Assembly (NCBI RefSeq): GCF_027158205.1
Contig: NZ_JAPVLU010000038.1
Coordinates: 1 to 64,000, forward strand
Direction of reading: 5' to 3'
From: Streptomyces sp. H39-S7
GTDB taxonomy: Bacteria; Actinomycetota; Actinomycetes; Streptomycetales; Streptomycetaceae
Length of the DNA: 64,000 bases
Shown here in pieces: positions 15,571 through 23,801 of the stretch (position 1 is its first letter; every line of letters begins with the position of its first letter). Made by a program: the position numbers and the translations under genes. Under the pieces are notes generated by a model that saw only the letters and a program-made list of their open reading frames with translations, made no database searches and was not told the origin of the DNA.

Positions 15571-15659
15571 AGTCGACCCTCGACGCCAAGATCAATCCGA
15601 GTCCAGGGTGTGACCCCAGGGCACGCATGTCGTCATAGCCAGTCAGCAATGCGGTCGCT

Positions 15660-16445
15660 TCAGCTGTGACCCGATCGCATCGCTGCCTCGCGCGCGGTTG
15701 TGAAGAGTGCGCTTTGGTCTTTCAGCGGGAGACCTGCGCGATTGGCGTGGAAGATCACGTGATGTGCGATGACGGCGCGCAAACCGCGGGACAGCCCGCC
15801 CCCGGCGTTGAGGCAAGCCAGCGTCGTACCGGCCCGCTCGAAGCCATACACCCACTCCGCCCGCCCATCGAACGGGGCGCCCGCGCGGCACAAGCTGTGG
15901 ATGTCGGCTGTCATTAGGGTCCGCATCGCTGGTATCAAGATGGCGGTCCGTTCCGGCGTGAGGGGGGCGGCCGGGCGCAGTGCTGCGGCCTTCGCCCAAA
16001 CGTCTCCTTGCTCGAACCAGTCCAGGTTCGCGGCCCTCATCAAGCAGCTCAGCAGGAGTACCGCAGTCTCCCGGCGACCGAGCCCTTCTGGACCGAACGG
16101 GTAAAAGAGCAGGTGCCGGCTGTCCACATAGAACATGTCGTGGGCGGCGTCCATCGAGAGGGCTCCACCGAATGCGGTGCTCTCCGGCTCATAGATGCCA
16201 GAGGCCCAGGACTCCACTGTGCCCTCAGCAACAAGCTCTTCCAGGGCCGACTGAACCAGCGGCGACGGTTGCGCGGCCCGGTAGCGCAGCGGCCAGGGCT
16301 GCTTGTTCATGAACCACCAGCCGTCGAGTTCTCCGGCTTCTTCGGCCGCCAGCAGCGTGGGGCCGATGCGTTCCGAGATGGAGGTCTTGCCGCTCTCGCG
16401 GTCGGTGAAGGTGACGTTGTGCTGATACCAGCGGTCCGGGGCCAT
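15660..16445 (-). CDS. Stand-alone SpaB_C / thiopeptide-type biosynthesis domain protein
   Basis: 261 aa. The sequence matches the C-terminal domain of LanB dehydratases that also occurs alone as the thiopeptide-type bacteriocin biosynthesis protein: RWYQHNVTFTDRE, WWFMNKQPWPLRYR, a YEPESTAFGG motif (residues ~105-115), then a long helical part ending in a His-rich FHANRAGL. Alone, this fold includes glutamate-elimination domains and the [4+2] cyclases of thiopeptides. Here the LanB next door already has its own copy, so this is a second one. It starts 22 bases after lanC. Likely a modifying enzyme acting on the precursor peptide; which reaction is open. Confidence 0.8.
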   Translation of the reverse strand: MAPDRWYQHNVTFTDRESGKTSISERIGPTLLAAEEAGELDGWWFMNKQPWPLRYRAAQPSPLVQSALEELVAEGTVESWASGIYEPESTAFGGALSMDAAHDMFYVDSRHLLFYPFGPEGLGRRETAVLLLSCLMRAANLDWFEQGDVWAKAAALRPAAPLTPERTAILIPAMRTLMTADIHSLCRAGAPFDGRAEWVYGFERAGTTLACLNAGGGLSRGLRAVIAHHVIFHANRAGLPLKDQSALFTTAREAAMRSGHS

Positions 16446-16466
16446 GGATAGTCCTCGATTGGCGGG

Positions 16467-17618
16467 TCAGGCAAGGAGTAAGCAGGTGTCCCAATGGCCT
16501 TGAGGTCGTGCGGCGCCATCAGGTTCGGCGTCCTGGAAGGCGAGGGCAGCTCCGGTCTTGCCTTGTAGGAAGCCTTTTTCCTCCGGGGGGCCGGCGGTCA
16601 GGAATCTGCCGGTCAGCAGGCCCATACGGGCGGTGAACGCGGAGGGTGTCTCGGCGTCTTCGGCGACGCGCAGCACGGTGCGGATGACGCCGCCGAAGCC
16701 GTGGCAGAGGCCGCGGTCCGCTATCCGGTCGAGCTGGTTCGGGTCGGTCATGCAGTGCAGCAAGGCGCGCTCGGCCATGCGCTTGCGGTCATCGTCGCCG
16801 GTAACGATCGCGGCGAGCTGCTGGGCGCGGGCCAAGCCTGGCGTCCCGTAACACCAGGAAGGGGCTGCGGGGAGAGCCGGAGCCGGGCCGCGTTCGCTGA
16901 TCCAGCGGGGCCAGCGGACCCCCAGGTGGTCATGCAGTCGTATCTCATCCAACCACCGGCAGATGCGGTGTATGGCAGTCTCGTGGCCCTCTACGGTGAT
17001 CCCCGAGCGCATGGCCAGGGCCAGGAGTGCGAGCGGGCCGGTGATGCCGTGGGCCAGACCGGCGTTGGCATGGCCGCCGGGCATGGTCGCCTTGTTGTTG
17101 GCCGGTGCGTGACCGACCCACCATCCCGGCAGCAGGTTGCCGTCCACCGAGACAGACTCGGTGAGGCGAACGAGGTACTCCAGGACGGCCTTCGTCTCCG
17201 GACCGTGCGGCTGTCGCAGCAGCAGCAGCGCCCCGATTCCAGTGAGGCCCCGGAGCAGGTCATATTCAGCGAACTCAGCCAGGCGGCCGGTGTTGATACG
17301 GGCGTGTGCGATGGCAAGGCGCTCCCGAACGTGAGCGACCACGATGCCATCGAGGCTCTGGAGGGCGCCGGCGTACCCGCCGCTGCCGTCGGCCGCCAGG
17401 TGCAGGACGAAGGCCAAGGCGGGGGCTCCCAGGAAGAGGCTGGCGGTCGGGCCGTCGATCAGGGGACCAGTGCCGGACAGGCTGCGGTGTACTCCCTCCC
17501 ACGTTTCGGTACCGCGCCGGGCTCGTTCGATGCGCAGGAGAGCGGCGCCCAGTGGTCCGTGAGCGAGGGATTGTTTGGACGACAGTGATGTGTCGACGGC
17601 CGGTGGGGCTGCGGTCAC
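16467..17618 (-). CDS. lanC: LanC lanthionine synthetase (cyclase)
   Basis: 383 aa. Zinc ligands of LanC cyclases are present: Cys256 in SWCYGTPG, and Cys305-His306 in GLCHGFGG. The GGHANAGLAHGITGP block (residues ~181-195) forms part of the active-site barrel. The enzyme adds cysteine thiols to dehydroalanine/dehydrobutyrine to close (methyl)lanthionine rings. The start is GTG 17618 with AAGGAG upstream, and GTGA overlaps the lanB stop, so the long upstream extension of this frame is not coding. Length is normal for class I LanC. Confidence 0.92.
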   Translation of the reverse strand: MTAAPPAVDTSLSSKQSLAHGPLGAALLRIERARRGTETWEGVHRSLSGTGPLIDGPTASLFLGAPALAFVLHLAADGSGGYAGALQSLDGIVVAHVRERLAIAHARINTGRLAEFAEYDLLRGLTGIGALLLLRQPHGPETKAVLEYLVRLTESVSVDGNLLPGWWVGHAPANNKATMPGGHANAGLAHGITGPLALLALAMRSGITVEGHETAIHRICRWLDEIRLHDHLGVRWPRWISERGPAPALPAAPSWCYGTPGLARAQQLAAIVTGDDDRKRMAERALLHCMTDPNQLDRIADRGLCHGFGGVIRTVLRVAEDAETPSAFTARMGLLTGRFLTAGPPEEKGFLQGKTGAALAFQDAEPDGAARPQGHWDTCLLLA

Positions 17619-20611
17619 CGCAGGGCTCCTTCTGAGCGGGCGATCAAGGAGAGAGCTGCCGCGCGGGCGGTACGGCGGCAGGTCGCTTCGGCGGCCGGGT
17701 CGATACCTGCTACGCGGTTGTGGTGCATGTGAAGCAGCGACGGCAGCACGTCCGCCGGATCGCTCCCGGACTCCTCCAACGCCTCGCGGTAGTGCAGGAG
17801 CGCGCGACGCCGCGCTTCCCACGCCCGCATCACCGCGGGTTCGCCCACCATGGTCTGCGCGGGGTCCGGGCCGGAAAGTCGAACGGCAAGGGCTTGGACG
17901 TGCCGGGGCGCGGCCTCGCCATCGGCGCGCCGCAGATTGCGCGTCAGCCAGTCGAGTCCAGCTGAGTGGGAGCCGAGCAGGCCAGCGCAGATGTCCACGA
18001 ACGAGGCTGCGGCTGTTGCGGACTGAAGGTCGGCGGGATCGAGGAGCATCTGCGCGAGCGCCGCGGCGGAGTCGGCGGCGAAGTACGCCTCGGCAGCATC
18101 CAGCGCCGCGCCGGTGCCGTACCGGCCGGTCTCGGGCTGGTCGGTGTCCCAGGTGATGCGCTGGATGACGCCCTCTTCGCGAAGTGCCGACGCCCAGACC
18201 GCGACGTTCTGCGCTGCGGCTCCGAATCCGTCTGGGTTCGTCAAGCGGAGCCGCAGACGAACGTGCGGTTCGGGATCGGCGTATCGGACGAACCACGCGG
18301 CGAGGTCGGTGTCCCAGCCCGTGAGCAGACGCGGCAGGTGCGCCGTCAACAGCTCTGGCACCCGTGACGGGTTGCCGTAGAGCTTGAGGAAGGCGTGATC
18401 CGAGCTGCCCGGCAGACGTCCAGCCCCGCGCTCCGCCACGCGGTCGAGACGAACTACGGGGGCCGGGGTGGGCTCCTGGTCGGCGACGAAGGGAAGCACC
18501 ACTTCGTGAGCGTGGCCGATCCAGCCGAAGGCGCTCTCGTCTGGTGCTTCGTGCAGGACGACGGACTGGTGGCGGTTCAGCTCGTGCCGCAGGAGATCCC
18601 GGTGGGCGGGCAGGCCGAGGTCTAGCCGAAGGAGCTGGTCGTTGGAGCCGACGTAGACGTTGCGCGGAACCCCGTACTGAACGAGCCAGTTGGTGAATCT
18701 GAACACCCACTCCTCCCCGTCGCCCAGGTTTTCCGCACGGAGCCGCCAGCAGGCGGCGGACAGGATGGTGCGGCCGTAGCGGATCTCGGGCAGGAAGGGG
18801 AGGCGGGCGGCGGCGCCCCAGGCGAAGGGAATGAGGATCGCGGCGTGGGAGCGGTGTATCTCGCACAGGAAGCGCACCAAGGGGTGGGTGGCGTGGCTCA
18901 GCTCGACGGCGTTCATCACCGACGGCTCGATGACACGGCCCGTGGAGAGGGTCACCAGGTAGAGGCGACCGGCGTCCGCGACCACTCCGAGGTCGTCCAG
19001 GTCGAGGGTGGCGGCCGGGTTGTGCTCGCCGACGGCCAGCACTTCGGGCGCGACCACAGGCGCCCGGCCGACGTTGAACGTCTGCTGCTTCATCGGGGGT
19101 GAGGTGACCTGGGCACGCACCGCTCCAGCGGTCAGCGTCGGCAGCGCCTTGTACGCGGCCGACCGTCGGTTCAACTCCGCGGGCGGCAGCATCGACAGGA
19201 ACCTGCCGGTGGTCGTGCCGGCGGCCAGCGACAGGCCCACGGTGGACAGTTTGAACCGGCCCTCATCCAGCTCGTTTTGGGACGTGGCGAGCACGGTGAA
19301 GCACAGCTCGACGTGCGCGGGAACCTGGGTCGACTCGCCGACGGACAGAGCCTTGATGTCGTCTTCGGTAAGCGTGACCTCGCGCCGGTTGGTGAGCGCG
19401 GCGTCCTGGGCAAGCGCGAGGAGGTGTTCGTCGCGTGGTGTCGTGCCGAGGACGGGACGTGGCAGCACGGTTCCCCGGTAGCCGACGGGGACGCCGAGGC
19501 CGGTGTCCGCGTCGGTGAGGTCGCGCAGCGGCACGACGGTGCCCATGCTGTACCGCTCCAGGAATCGCGTCCGATAGTCGTTCCAGGCAGGCGAGCCGTT
19601 GGGATACGGCGTGATGCCCGCGATGGCCCTCAAAGCTTGCTCTGCCTCGCGCGCCACCTTGTCGGGCAGGACGATCTCAGCGTCCGGGCGGACGTTCACC
19701 ACCAGGGGCCGGACCGTGACGCTGGTGAGCGCCGACATCAGGTCGACGGCCTCTGCGCGCAAGCCCGCCTGTTCGTCGGTGCGGGCGAGGTCATGGCGCT
19801 GGAGGTTTCGGTGGACGTGGCGGAGCCGCGCGGTGGCAGAGGTGTCGACTTCGGCCTTTTTGAGCTGGTGAACCAGGTGGCCGAGCGGGTCCATGGTCGT
19901 CATCGGCGGCGACAGTTCCGTGAGCAGGACGCGGTGGTCCACCAGGTTGGTGATCATCGTCTCGATGGTGGGCGCCGGGGTGTCGGGGTAGTTCGTTCGA
20001 ATCTTGTCCACGAGGTCGCGGACTCGGATCGGAGTACGGGCCAGCGCGAGCGTCTGTTCGGCGGCCCGGGTGCGCCGCAGACTGGTGCTCGTCGGCCCGC
20101 TCGTGCCTGGCTGGTAGGGCACCACGATGCGGGGGCCCTGTACGGTCCACGTCGAATCCGCGATGACGGCTAAGTTCCGCAGTACCTCAGAGTCCCGCTC
20201 CAACGCCGTGATGATCTCGCGCAGCCACCCGGCGTCAGCCCCGGCGAACGCCCGGTGCTCCGTACCCCAGCGGACATGTGCCCTCTGCCCGAGGCGCACC
20301 GGGGCCGCTCCGGCGAACAGGCCGAATGGTGTGGCGCGGTGCTGCATCCGCAGTAGATATCGGGCCAAGGATCGCGCGGTGCTCTCGATGCGCGTCTGCG
20401 GAACGGAGCCGTTAAGCGCCTTGCGGACGGCTTGAGCGAGTACGGGTGCCGCGTGGCTGATGGCCTCGGCGCGAGATGCGTCCGCCCAGACCTCTCCCAT
20501 CCAGTCGCCCAGTTGAGCACGGCCGGCGGATTCCCCGGGCCAGGAGGGCAGCGTGACCGCCATAGGTGTGACGGACGCTCTGATTATGCCGGCGTCGAGT
20601 GCGTGGTACAT
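17615..20611 (-). CDS. lanB: LanB lanthipeptide dehydratase, full length
   Basis: 998 aa. The N-terminal glutamylation domain (residues ~20-680) shows the LanB signature RYLLRMQHRATPFGLFAG (~89-106) and later DWNDYRT-like and FLCEIHRSH blocks. The C-terminal elimination (SpaB_C) domain (~710-990) includes TDLAAWFVRYADPEPHVRLR and ETGRYGTG. It uses glutamyl-tRNA to activate Ser/Thr and then eliminates glutamate. GGAGG lies about five bases before ATG 20611. It is separated from lanA by a perfect 38-bp palindrome and overlaps lanC by GTGA. Length is that of complete class I dehydratases. Confidence 0.93.
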   Translation of the reverse strand: MYHALDAGIIRASVTPMAVTLPSWPGESAGRAQLGDWMGEVWADASRAEAISHAAPVLAQAVRKALNGSVPQTRIESTARSLARYLLRMQHRATPFGLFAGAAPVRLGQRAHVRWGTEHRAFAGADAGWLREIITALERDSEVLRNLAVIADSTWTVQGPRIVVPYQPGTSGPTSTSLRRTRAAEQTLALARTPIRVRDLVDKIRTNYPDTPAPTIETMITNLVDHRVLLTELSPPMTTMDPLGHLVHQLKKAEVDTSATARLRHVHRNLQRHDLARTDEQAGLRAEAVDLMSALTSVTVRPLVVNVRPDAEIVLPDKVAREAEQALRAIAGITPYPNGSPAWNDYRTRFLERYSMGTVVPLRDLTDADTGLGVPVGYRGTVLPRPVLGTTPRDEHLLALAQDAALTNRREVTLTEDDIKALSVGESTQVPAHVELCFTVLATSQNELDEGRFKLSTVGLSLAAGTTTGRFLSMLPPAELNRRSAAYKALPTLTAGAVRAQVTSPPMKQQTFNVGRAPVVAPEVLAVGEHNPAATLDLDDLGVVADAGRLYLVTLSTGRVIEPSVMNAVELSHATHPLVRFLCEIHRSHAAILIPFAWGAAARLPFLPEIRYGRTILSAACWRLRAENLGDGEEWVFRFTNWLVQYGVPRNVYVGSNDQLLRLDLGLPAHRDLLRHELNRHQSVVLHEAPDESAFGWIGHAHEVVLPFVADQEPTPAPVVRLDRVAERGAGRLPGSSDHAFLKLYGNPSRVPELLTAHLPRLLTGWDTDLAAWFVRYADPEPHVRLRLRLTNPDGFGAAAQNVAVWASALREEGVIQRITWDTDQPETGRYGTGAALDAAEAYFAADSAAALAQMLLDPADLQSATAAASFVDICAGLLGSHSAGLDWLTRNLRRADGEAAPRHVQALAVRLSGPDPAQTMVGEPAVMRAWEARRRALLHYREALEESGSDPADVLPSLLHMHHNRVAGIDPAAEATCRRTARAAALSLIARSEGALR

Positions 20612-20633
20612 CGTGCCTCCTTCCCTCTGCGGT

Positions 20634-20671
20634 GCCCGGGACCGGGCGGGGCGCCCCGCCCGGTCCCGGGC
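20634..20671 (-). terminator. 38-bp perfect palindrome between lanA and lanB (attenuator)
   Basis: Left arm GCCCGGGACCGGGCGGGGC (20634-20652) and right arm GCCCCGCCCGGTCCCGGGC (20653-20671) are exact reverse complements: 19 bp, all but two pairs G-C. It begins seven bases after the lanA stop and ends before the lanB ribosome site. No T-tract follows. The expected effect is partial termination or mRNA 3'-end protection, giving more precursor than enzyme, as seen in other lan operons. Confidence 0.8.
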
Positions 20672-20677
20672 GTCACG

Positions 20678-20866
20678 TCAGCCGCCGATGCAGGTGCTGT
20701 TCGAGCAGGCGGACGCGCAGGTGGACGTGCAGTTGTCGCTCGTGTCGTTCAGCAGCGAGCCCAGGACGGGGGCCGCGCCGACGGTCGACACGTCGAGGTC
20801 GAAGTCCCCGTCGGAGCGGTAATCCGTCGCCGCCTTGAGGACGGGACCGGTCTTCTGCTGTGCCAT
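20678..20866 (-). CDS. lanA: FxLD-type class I lanthipeptide precursor
   Basis: 62 aa. The leader holds the FDLDV motif (residues 22-26), the FxLD box recognised by class I dehydratases. The region from about residue 37 holds nine Ser/Thr before or among four cysteines (Cys46, 50, 54, 59) and ends CIGG. The core contains NDTSDNC (40-46), CTSTC, CASAC and CSNSTC, allowing up to four rings, most spanning three to four residues. Asp41 and Asp44 are the only core aspartates and so the only candidates for the adjacent methyltransferase. No double-Gly or other clear leader cleavage site is seen between residues 27 and 40 (STVGAAPVLG). GGAGG lies five bases before ATG 20866. Confidence 0.92.
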   Translation of the reverse strand: MAQQKTGPVLKAATDYRSDGDFDLDVSTVGAAPVLGSLLNDTSDNCTSTCASACSNSTCIGG

Positions 20867-20939
20867 CTATGCCTCCAGAAGAGGTGGGTAGGGAGGTGTC
20901 TTGCGTGCTGTGCCGCCTGACCCTGCGCCCGAGGAGGGG

Positions 20940-22166
20940 CTAGGGCCAGGTGATAGTGACCCGCGTGTGCCTGCGCTCGATGCGGCGCCCAGCGGGAAGT
21001 CGGTCCTCCGGCGTGCCCACCGGGTAGACCTCGATGCGGGCGCGGTCGTTGCGATGCTCGCGGTCCCAGGTCTGGATCTCGGAGACCATGCGCTGGGCAA
21101 GCTGCTCCCCGCGCGGGCCGTGCCCGATGGCGCCCAGCTCGAAGCGGTCCTCGTCGTCCGTGGCTCGCACCGTGCGGTAGGCGAAGCTGCCGCCGTCGAC
21201 GAGGGTCGGGACACCGAGGGGCGATGCAGAGGCGACCAGCCCGCGCTCGCGGGCACCGGGCTTCGCCGCCAACAGCGGCAGATTGTCCAGCGCCGTGGTC
21301 AGCCACAGGTCCAGGTGCTCATTGGACTCCATGCCGCCCAGCGTCACCCCTGACCACACCGTTGCCCGTGGCGTGAACAGCGCCTCAGACAGCGCCTTGG
21401 CGTCCGGCTCCGGGTGGCCGTCGATGCGCAGGCAGACCTCCTCGCCCTCCGTGTCGTGCAGGACGGCAAGCCGCACGCGGTTCTCTCCAGCGCCCTGCAT
21501 CGGGACGAAGCCACACAGCTCGAAGCCGTCACTGACCAGGCGATCGCCCTCGCGGACGAAGGCGACGGTGCGCGTCAGGCCGCGCATCCGCAGAGGGACG
21601 ACGAGCCGACCGCTTTCCTTGAGCTGCTGCATCCAAGCAGGGGGGACGTCGGCGGCTTGCACCGTGACCACAATGCGATCGAAGGGCCCGTGATCGGGAG
21701 CGCCCTCTTCCGCGTCGGCGGTGAGAACGGTGACGTTCTGGTAGCCGGCCGCCGCGAGGAAGGTCATCGCCCGGTCCGTCACCTCGGAGTCGATGTCCAT
21801 CGTGACCACCCGGCCCTCCTTCCCCACCATCTCGGAGAGGTAAGCCGCGTTGGGGCCGCCGGAGCCGACCTCCAGCACGGCCATTCCGGGCTCGATCCGG
21901 GCCTGCTCGATCTGCATGGCCTGCACCCGCGGGGCCGACACTGAGCTGATGTCCACGCCGGTGGCATCCGTCTTCGTCACGGCCGCGAACTCCGCGTCGT
22001 ACGACTTGGCCGGCCCCACCTCGGGGGTGGCCAGGTGCCGCGGGACGGCACGGAAGGCGGCGACGACGCGGGGGTCCCGGGCGGCTCCAAGCTCGATGAG
22101 CGCTTGCGTCATGGCATCGCGCAATCGTTGTTCGTTGGGGGCTTCTTGGCCCGGGGCGGTCGTCAT
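20940..22166 (-). CDS. PCMT-like methyltransferase of the FxLD lanthipeptide system
   Basis: 408 aa. The N-terminal half is related to protein-L-isoaspartate O-methyltransferase: SSVSAPRVQAMQIEQAR (residues ~74-90) and the SAM loop VLEVGSGGPN (97-106), then VVTMDIDSEV and FDRIVVTVQAADVPPAWMQQ. The C-terminal ~190 residues are the extra domain of the FxLD-system methyltransferases. By analogy with OlvSA, it would methylate a core Asp, which cyclises to succinimide and opens to isoaspartate. ATG 22166 gives the family-typical MTTAPGQE start; the ribosome site is weak. It lies 73 bases before lanA on the same strand, downstream of a hairpin that ends the control operon. Confidence 0.88.
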   Translation of the reverse strand: MTTAPGQEAPNEQRLRDAMTQALIELGAARDPRVVAAFRAVPRHLATPEVGPAKSYDAEFAAVTKTDATGVDISSVSAPRVQAMQIEQARIEPGMAVLEVGSGGPNAAYLSEMVGKEGRVVTMDIDSEVTDRAMTFLAAAGYQNVTVLTADAEEGAPDHGPFDRIVVTVQAADVPPAWMQQLKESGRLVVPLRMRGLTRTVAFVREGDRLVSDGFELCGFVPMQGAGENRVRLAVLHDTEGEEVCLRIDGHPEPDAKALSEALFTPRATVWSGVTLGGMESNEHLDLWLTTALDNLPLLAAKPGARERGLVASASPLGVPTLVDGGSFAYRTVRATDDEDRFELGAIGHGPRGEQLAQRMVSEIQTWDREHRNDRARIEVYPVGTPEDRLPAGRRIERRHTRVTITWP

Positions 22167-22266
22167 GCCGGGGACGTTAACCACCAGTGATCTCCTTCGT
22201 GGCTTGCGCCATACTTCGGGCGGATTGTGCAGGGTGGCGTGGGACGCGAGGGCAAGCAGCCCGCGC

Positions 22267-22284
22267 CGGGTGGGTAACCACCCG
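22267..22284 (-). terminator. Hairpin after DUF6302, operon boundary
   Basis: CGGGTGG (22267-22273), loop GTAA, CCACCCG (22278-22284): seven G-C-rich pairs, 14 bases after the DUF6302 stop. It likely ends the control operon, so the methyltransferase and lan genes need their own promoter in about 22167-22266. Confidence 0.55.
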
Positions 22285-22297
22285 CCGGTCCGATCGG

Positions 22298-22744
22298 TCA
22301 CGTCAGGACCGGCGGGCGGTGGCTGCGGTCAGCGGCAGCAGCCAACCGGGCGGGTTGGCCTGCCTCGCGGACGACGGCCTGGCTGTAGCCGTAGAACCCG
22401 CTGCGCGCCACGTCGTCGTAGTCGCAGGCCGGCGGTTGGCCGCCCCACTCGACCACGTGGCAGGTGTCGCGGTAGGGGGAAGGCCGAACACGCAGGTTGG
22501 GGAAGCCCGGCAGGCCCTCCAAGAGGCCGCGCGTCTTCGCCGCCAGGATCAGCAGGTCGAAGGACATGTATCCGCCACGGCGCGCTCCGCCTACGGGTAC
22601 GGCCAGCAACGGTGCCCGGTGGACGCAGACGGCTACGGCGTGATCAAGCAGCGATGGATCAGCGAGACGACTGGCGATGTACTCGAAGTCGTAGGCGAGC
22701 CGTGCCGGAACCAGGCGTGGGATAAGCGGGCGGATGACGGTCAC
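22298..22744 (-). CDS. DUF6302 family protein
   Basis: 148 aa from GTG 22744, overlapping the previous stop by GTGA. The sequence carries the DUF6302 pattern: AYDFEYIASRLADPSLLDHA, VAVCVHRAPLLAVPVGGARR, GGYMSFDLL, then CHVVEWGGQPPACD and GFYGYS. The family is restricted to actinobacteria and recurs beside XRE regulators and RiPP or other natural-product genes. No activity is known. It is the last gene of the HATPase-DUF6415-DUF6302 unit and is followed by a hairpin. Confidence 0.8.
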   Translation of the reverse strand: MTVIRPLIPRLVPARLAYDFEYIASRLADPSLLDHAVAVCVHRAPLLAVPVGGARRGGYMSFDLLILAAKTRGLLEGLPGFPNLRVRPSPYRDTCHVVEWGGQPPACDYDDVARSGFYGYSQAVVREAGQPARLAAAADRSHRPPVLT

Positions 22745-23217
22745 GCCACCCCCTTGATGGAGTCGACCGCGACCAGCTGGTCCAGTAGTTCGCCGACGAC
22801 CCATCCCATCTGCCGCAGATGCAGCACGGCGCGCCGGTAGTCGCCAGGCATCTCGCTTGCCCGCAAGGTGCGCGCCCGTTGAATGAGCGTGTCCGCGTAG
22901 GCCGACTCCTGCCAAGCCCGAGTGGACACAGCGATGTTCACGAGCCTCATGAGGTGACCGCGGGATCGCTGAACGAAGTCCTCTATGACTTCCTCGGGAG
23001 GCGCGATGTCGTCCAAGGCCGTGGCGACGTCGTCAAGGAGGTCCTCACTCTCATGCGCAGTCCAGGCCCAGCGGAGCAACAAGCCATGCACGTCGGTCAG
23101 ACCAGCAGCATCCAGCGGGGGATTCCACGGGGTGACGGCAGGGGTTTCGGGTTCAGCGGGCTGCGGCCCGGTCGTCGAAGGGCACGTCAACCTGCGGTGC
23201 TGAGTCCGAACGGTCAT
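22741..23217 (-). CDS. DUF6415-like protein
   Basis: 158 aa from ATG 23217, which overlaps the HATPase gene stop (ATGA); a longer start at 23247 is less likely. The N-terminus is Pro/Thr-rich. The body is all-helical (DVHGLLLRWAWTAHESEDLL, then HLMRLVNIAVSTRAWQESAY, RTLRASEMPGDYRRAVLHLR), matching the DUF6415 natural-product-associated family. Its stop overlaps DUF6302. Function unknown; the strict linkage suggests a regulatory complex with the HATPase protein. Confidence 0.7.
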   Translation of the reverse strand: MTVRTQHRRLTCPSTTGPQPAEPETPAVTPWNPPLDAAGLTDVHGLLLRWAWTAHESEDLLDDVATALDDIAPPEEVIEDFVQRSRGHLMRLVNIAVSTRAWQESAYADTLIQRARTLRASEMPGDYRRAVLHLRQMGWVVGELLDQLVAVDSIKGVA

Positions 23218-23705
23218 CGGCCGGCCCCCGCAATGCTCAGCGTGCACCAGGTCGTCGTACCGTCGGCGCTGACCCCCCAGTCGTCGGCAAGGGCAGCGAC
23301 GAGGAAGAGACCCCGGCCGGTCTCGCTGGAGTCGCCCGCCACACGCAGCTGCGGACGGTGGGCTGAGCCGTCGTTGACCGCGAGCAACAAGCCCTGGAGG
23401 GTGATGACGAGACGAAATTCGATCTCTCCGCCCTCGCCGTACCGCAGGGCATTGGTGACAAGCTCGCTGACCAGGAGGTTGGCGTCATCCAGAAGCGCAA
23501 CAAGCCCCCAAGACCGCAACTTGGACGTACTGATGCGGCGAAGCCGTCCCACCCACTGGCCGTCAGGGTCCCGTTCGAGTGCGCCGCCATCCGCCGCGCC
23601 GTTGGAGATTCGCACCGTGAAGTCGTCGCAGATGCGCTCGCTGACATTGGGGATGTCGGCCCTGGGTGTGGAGGTGGTCGTCATGGTGTTTGCTAACCGG
23701 GTCAT
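23214..23705 (-). CDS. HATPase-domain protein (anti-sigma-factor-like)
   Basis: 163 aa with a GHKL ATPase fold of the SpoIIAB/RsbW-like group: the N box DANLLVSELVTNALRYGEGG (residues ~73-92), the G1 region VNDGSAHRPQLR and the G2 box ETGRGLFLVAALADDWGV. Such proteins bind ATP and may act as anti-sigma or partner-switch kinases. ATG 23705 has GGGAG nearby; ATG 23684 is an alternative start. First gene of the control operon, divergent from the XRE regulator. Confidence 0.85.
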   Translation of the reverse strand: MTRLANTMTTTSTPRADIPNVSERICDDFTVRISNGAADGGALERDPDGQWVGRLRRISTSKLRSWGLVALLDDANLLVSELVTNALRYGEGGEIEFRLVITLQGLLLAVNDGSAHRPQLRVAGDSSETGRGLFLVAALADDWGVSADGTTTWCTLSIAGAGR

Positions 23706-23801
23706 GAGACATGCTCCCTACGTCCAGCACAGCGCGTGCCGGGAGGGGCCACGCACATCCCGCGGCCGACCCCGCCAATCCATCCAGCCATGACCATCTC
23801 C

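Noticed and set aside
17619..18866. N-terminal extension of the lanC frame into lanB
   Set aside because: Arg/Pro-rich, inside lanB, and the real start is GTG 17618 with its own AAGGAG and a GTGA overlap.
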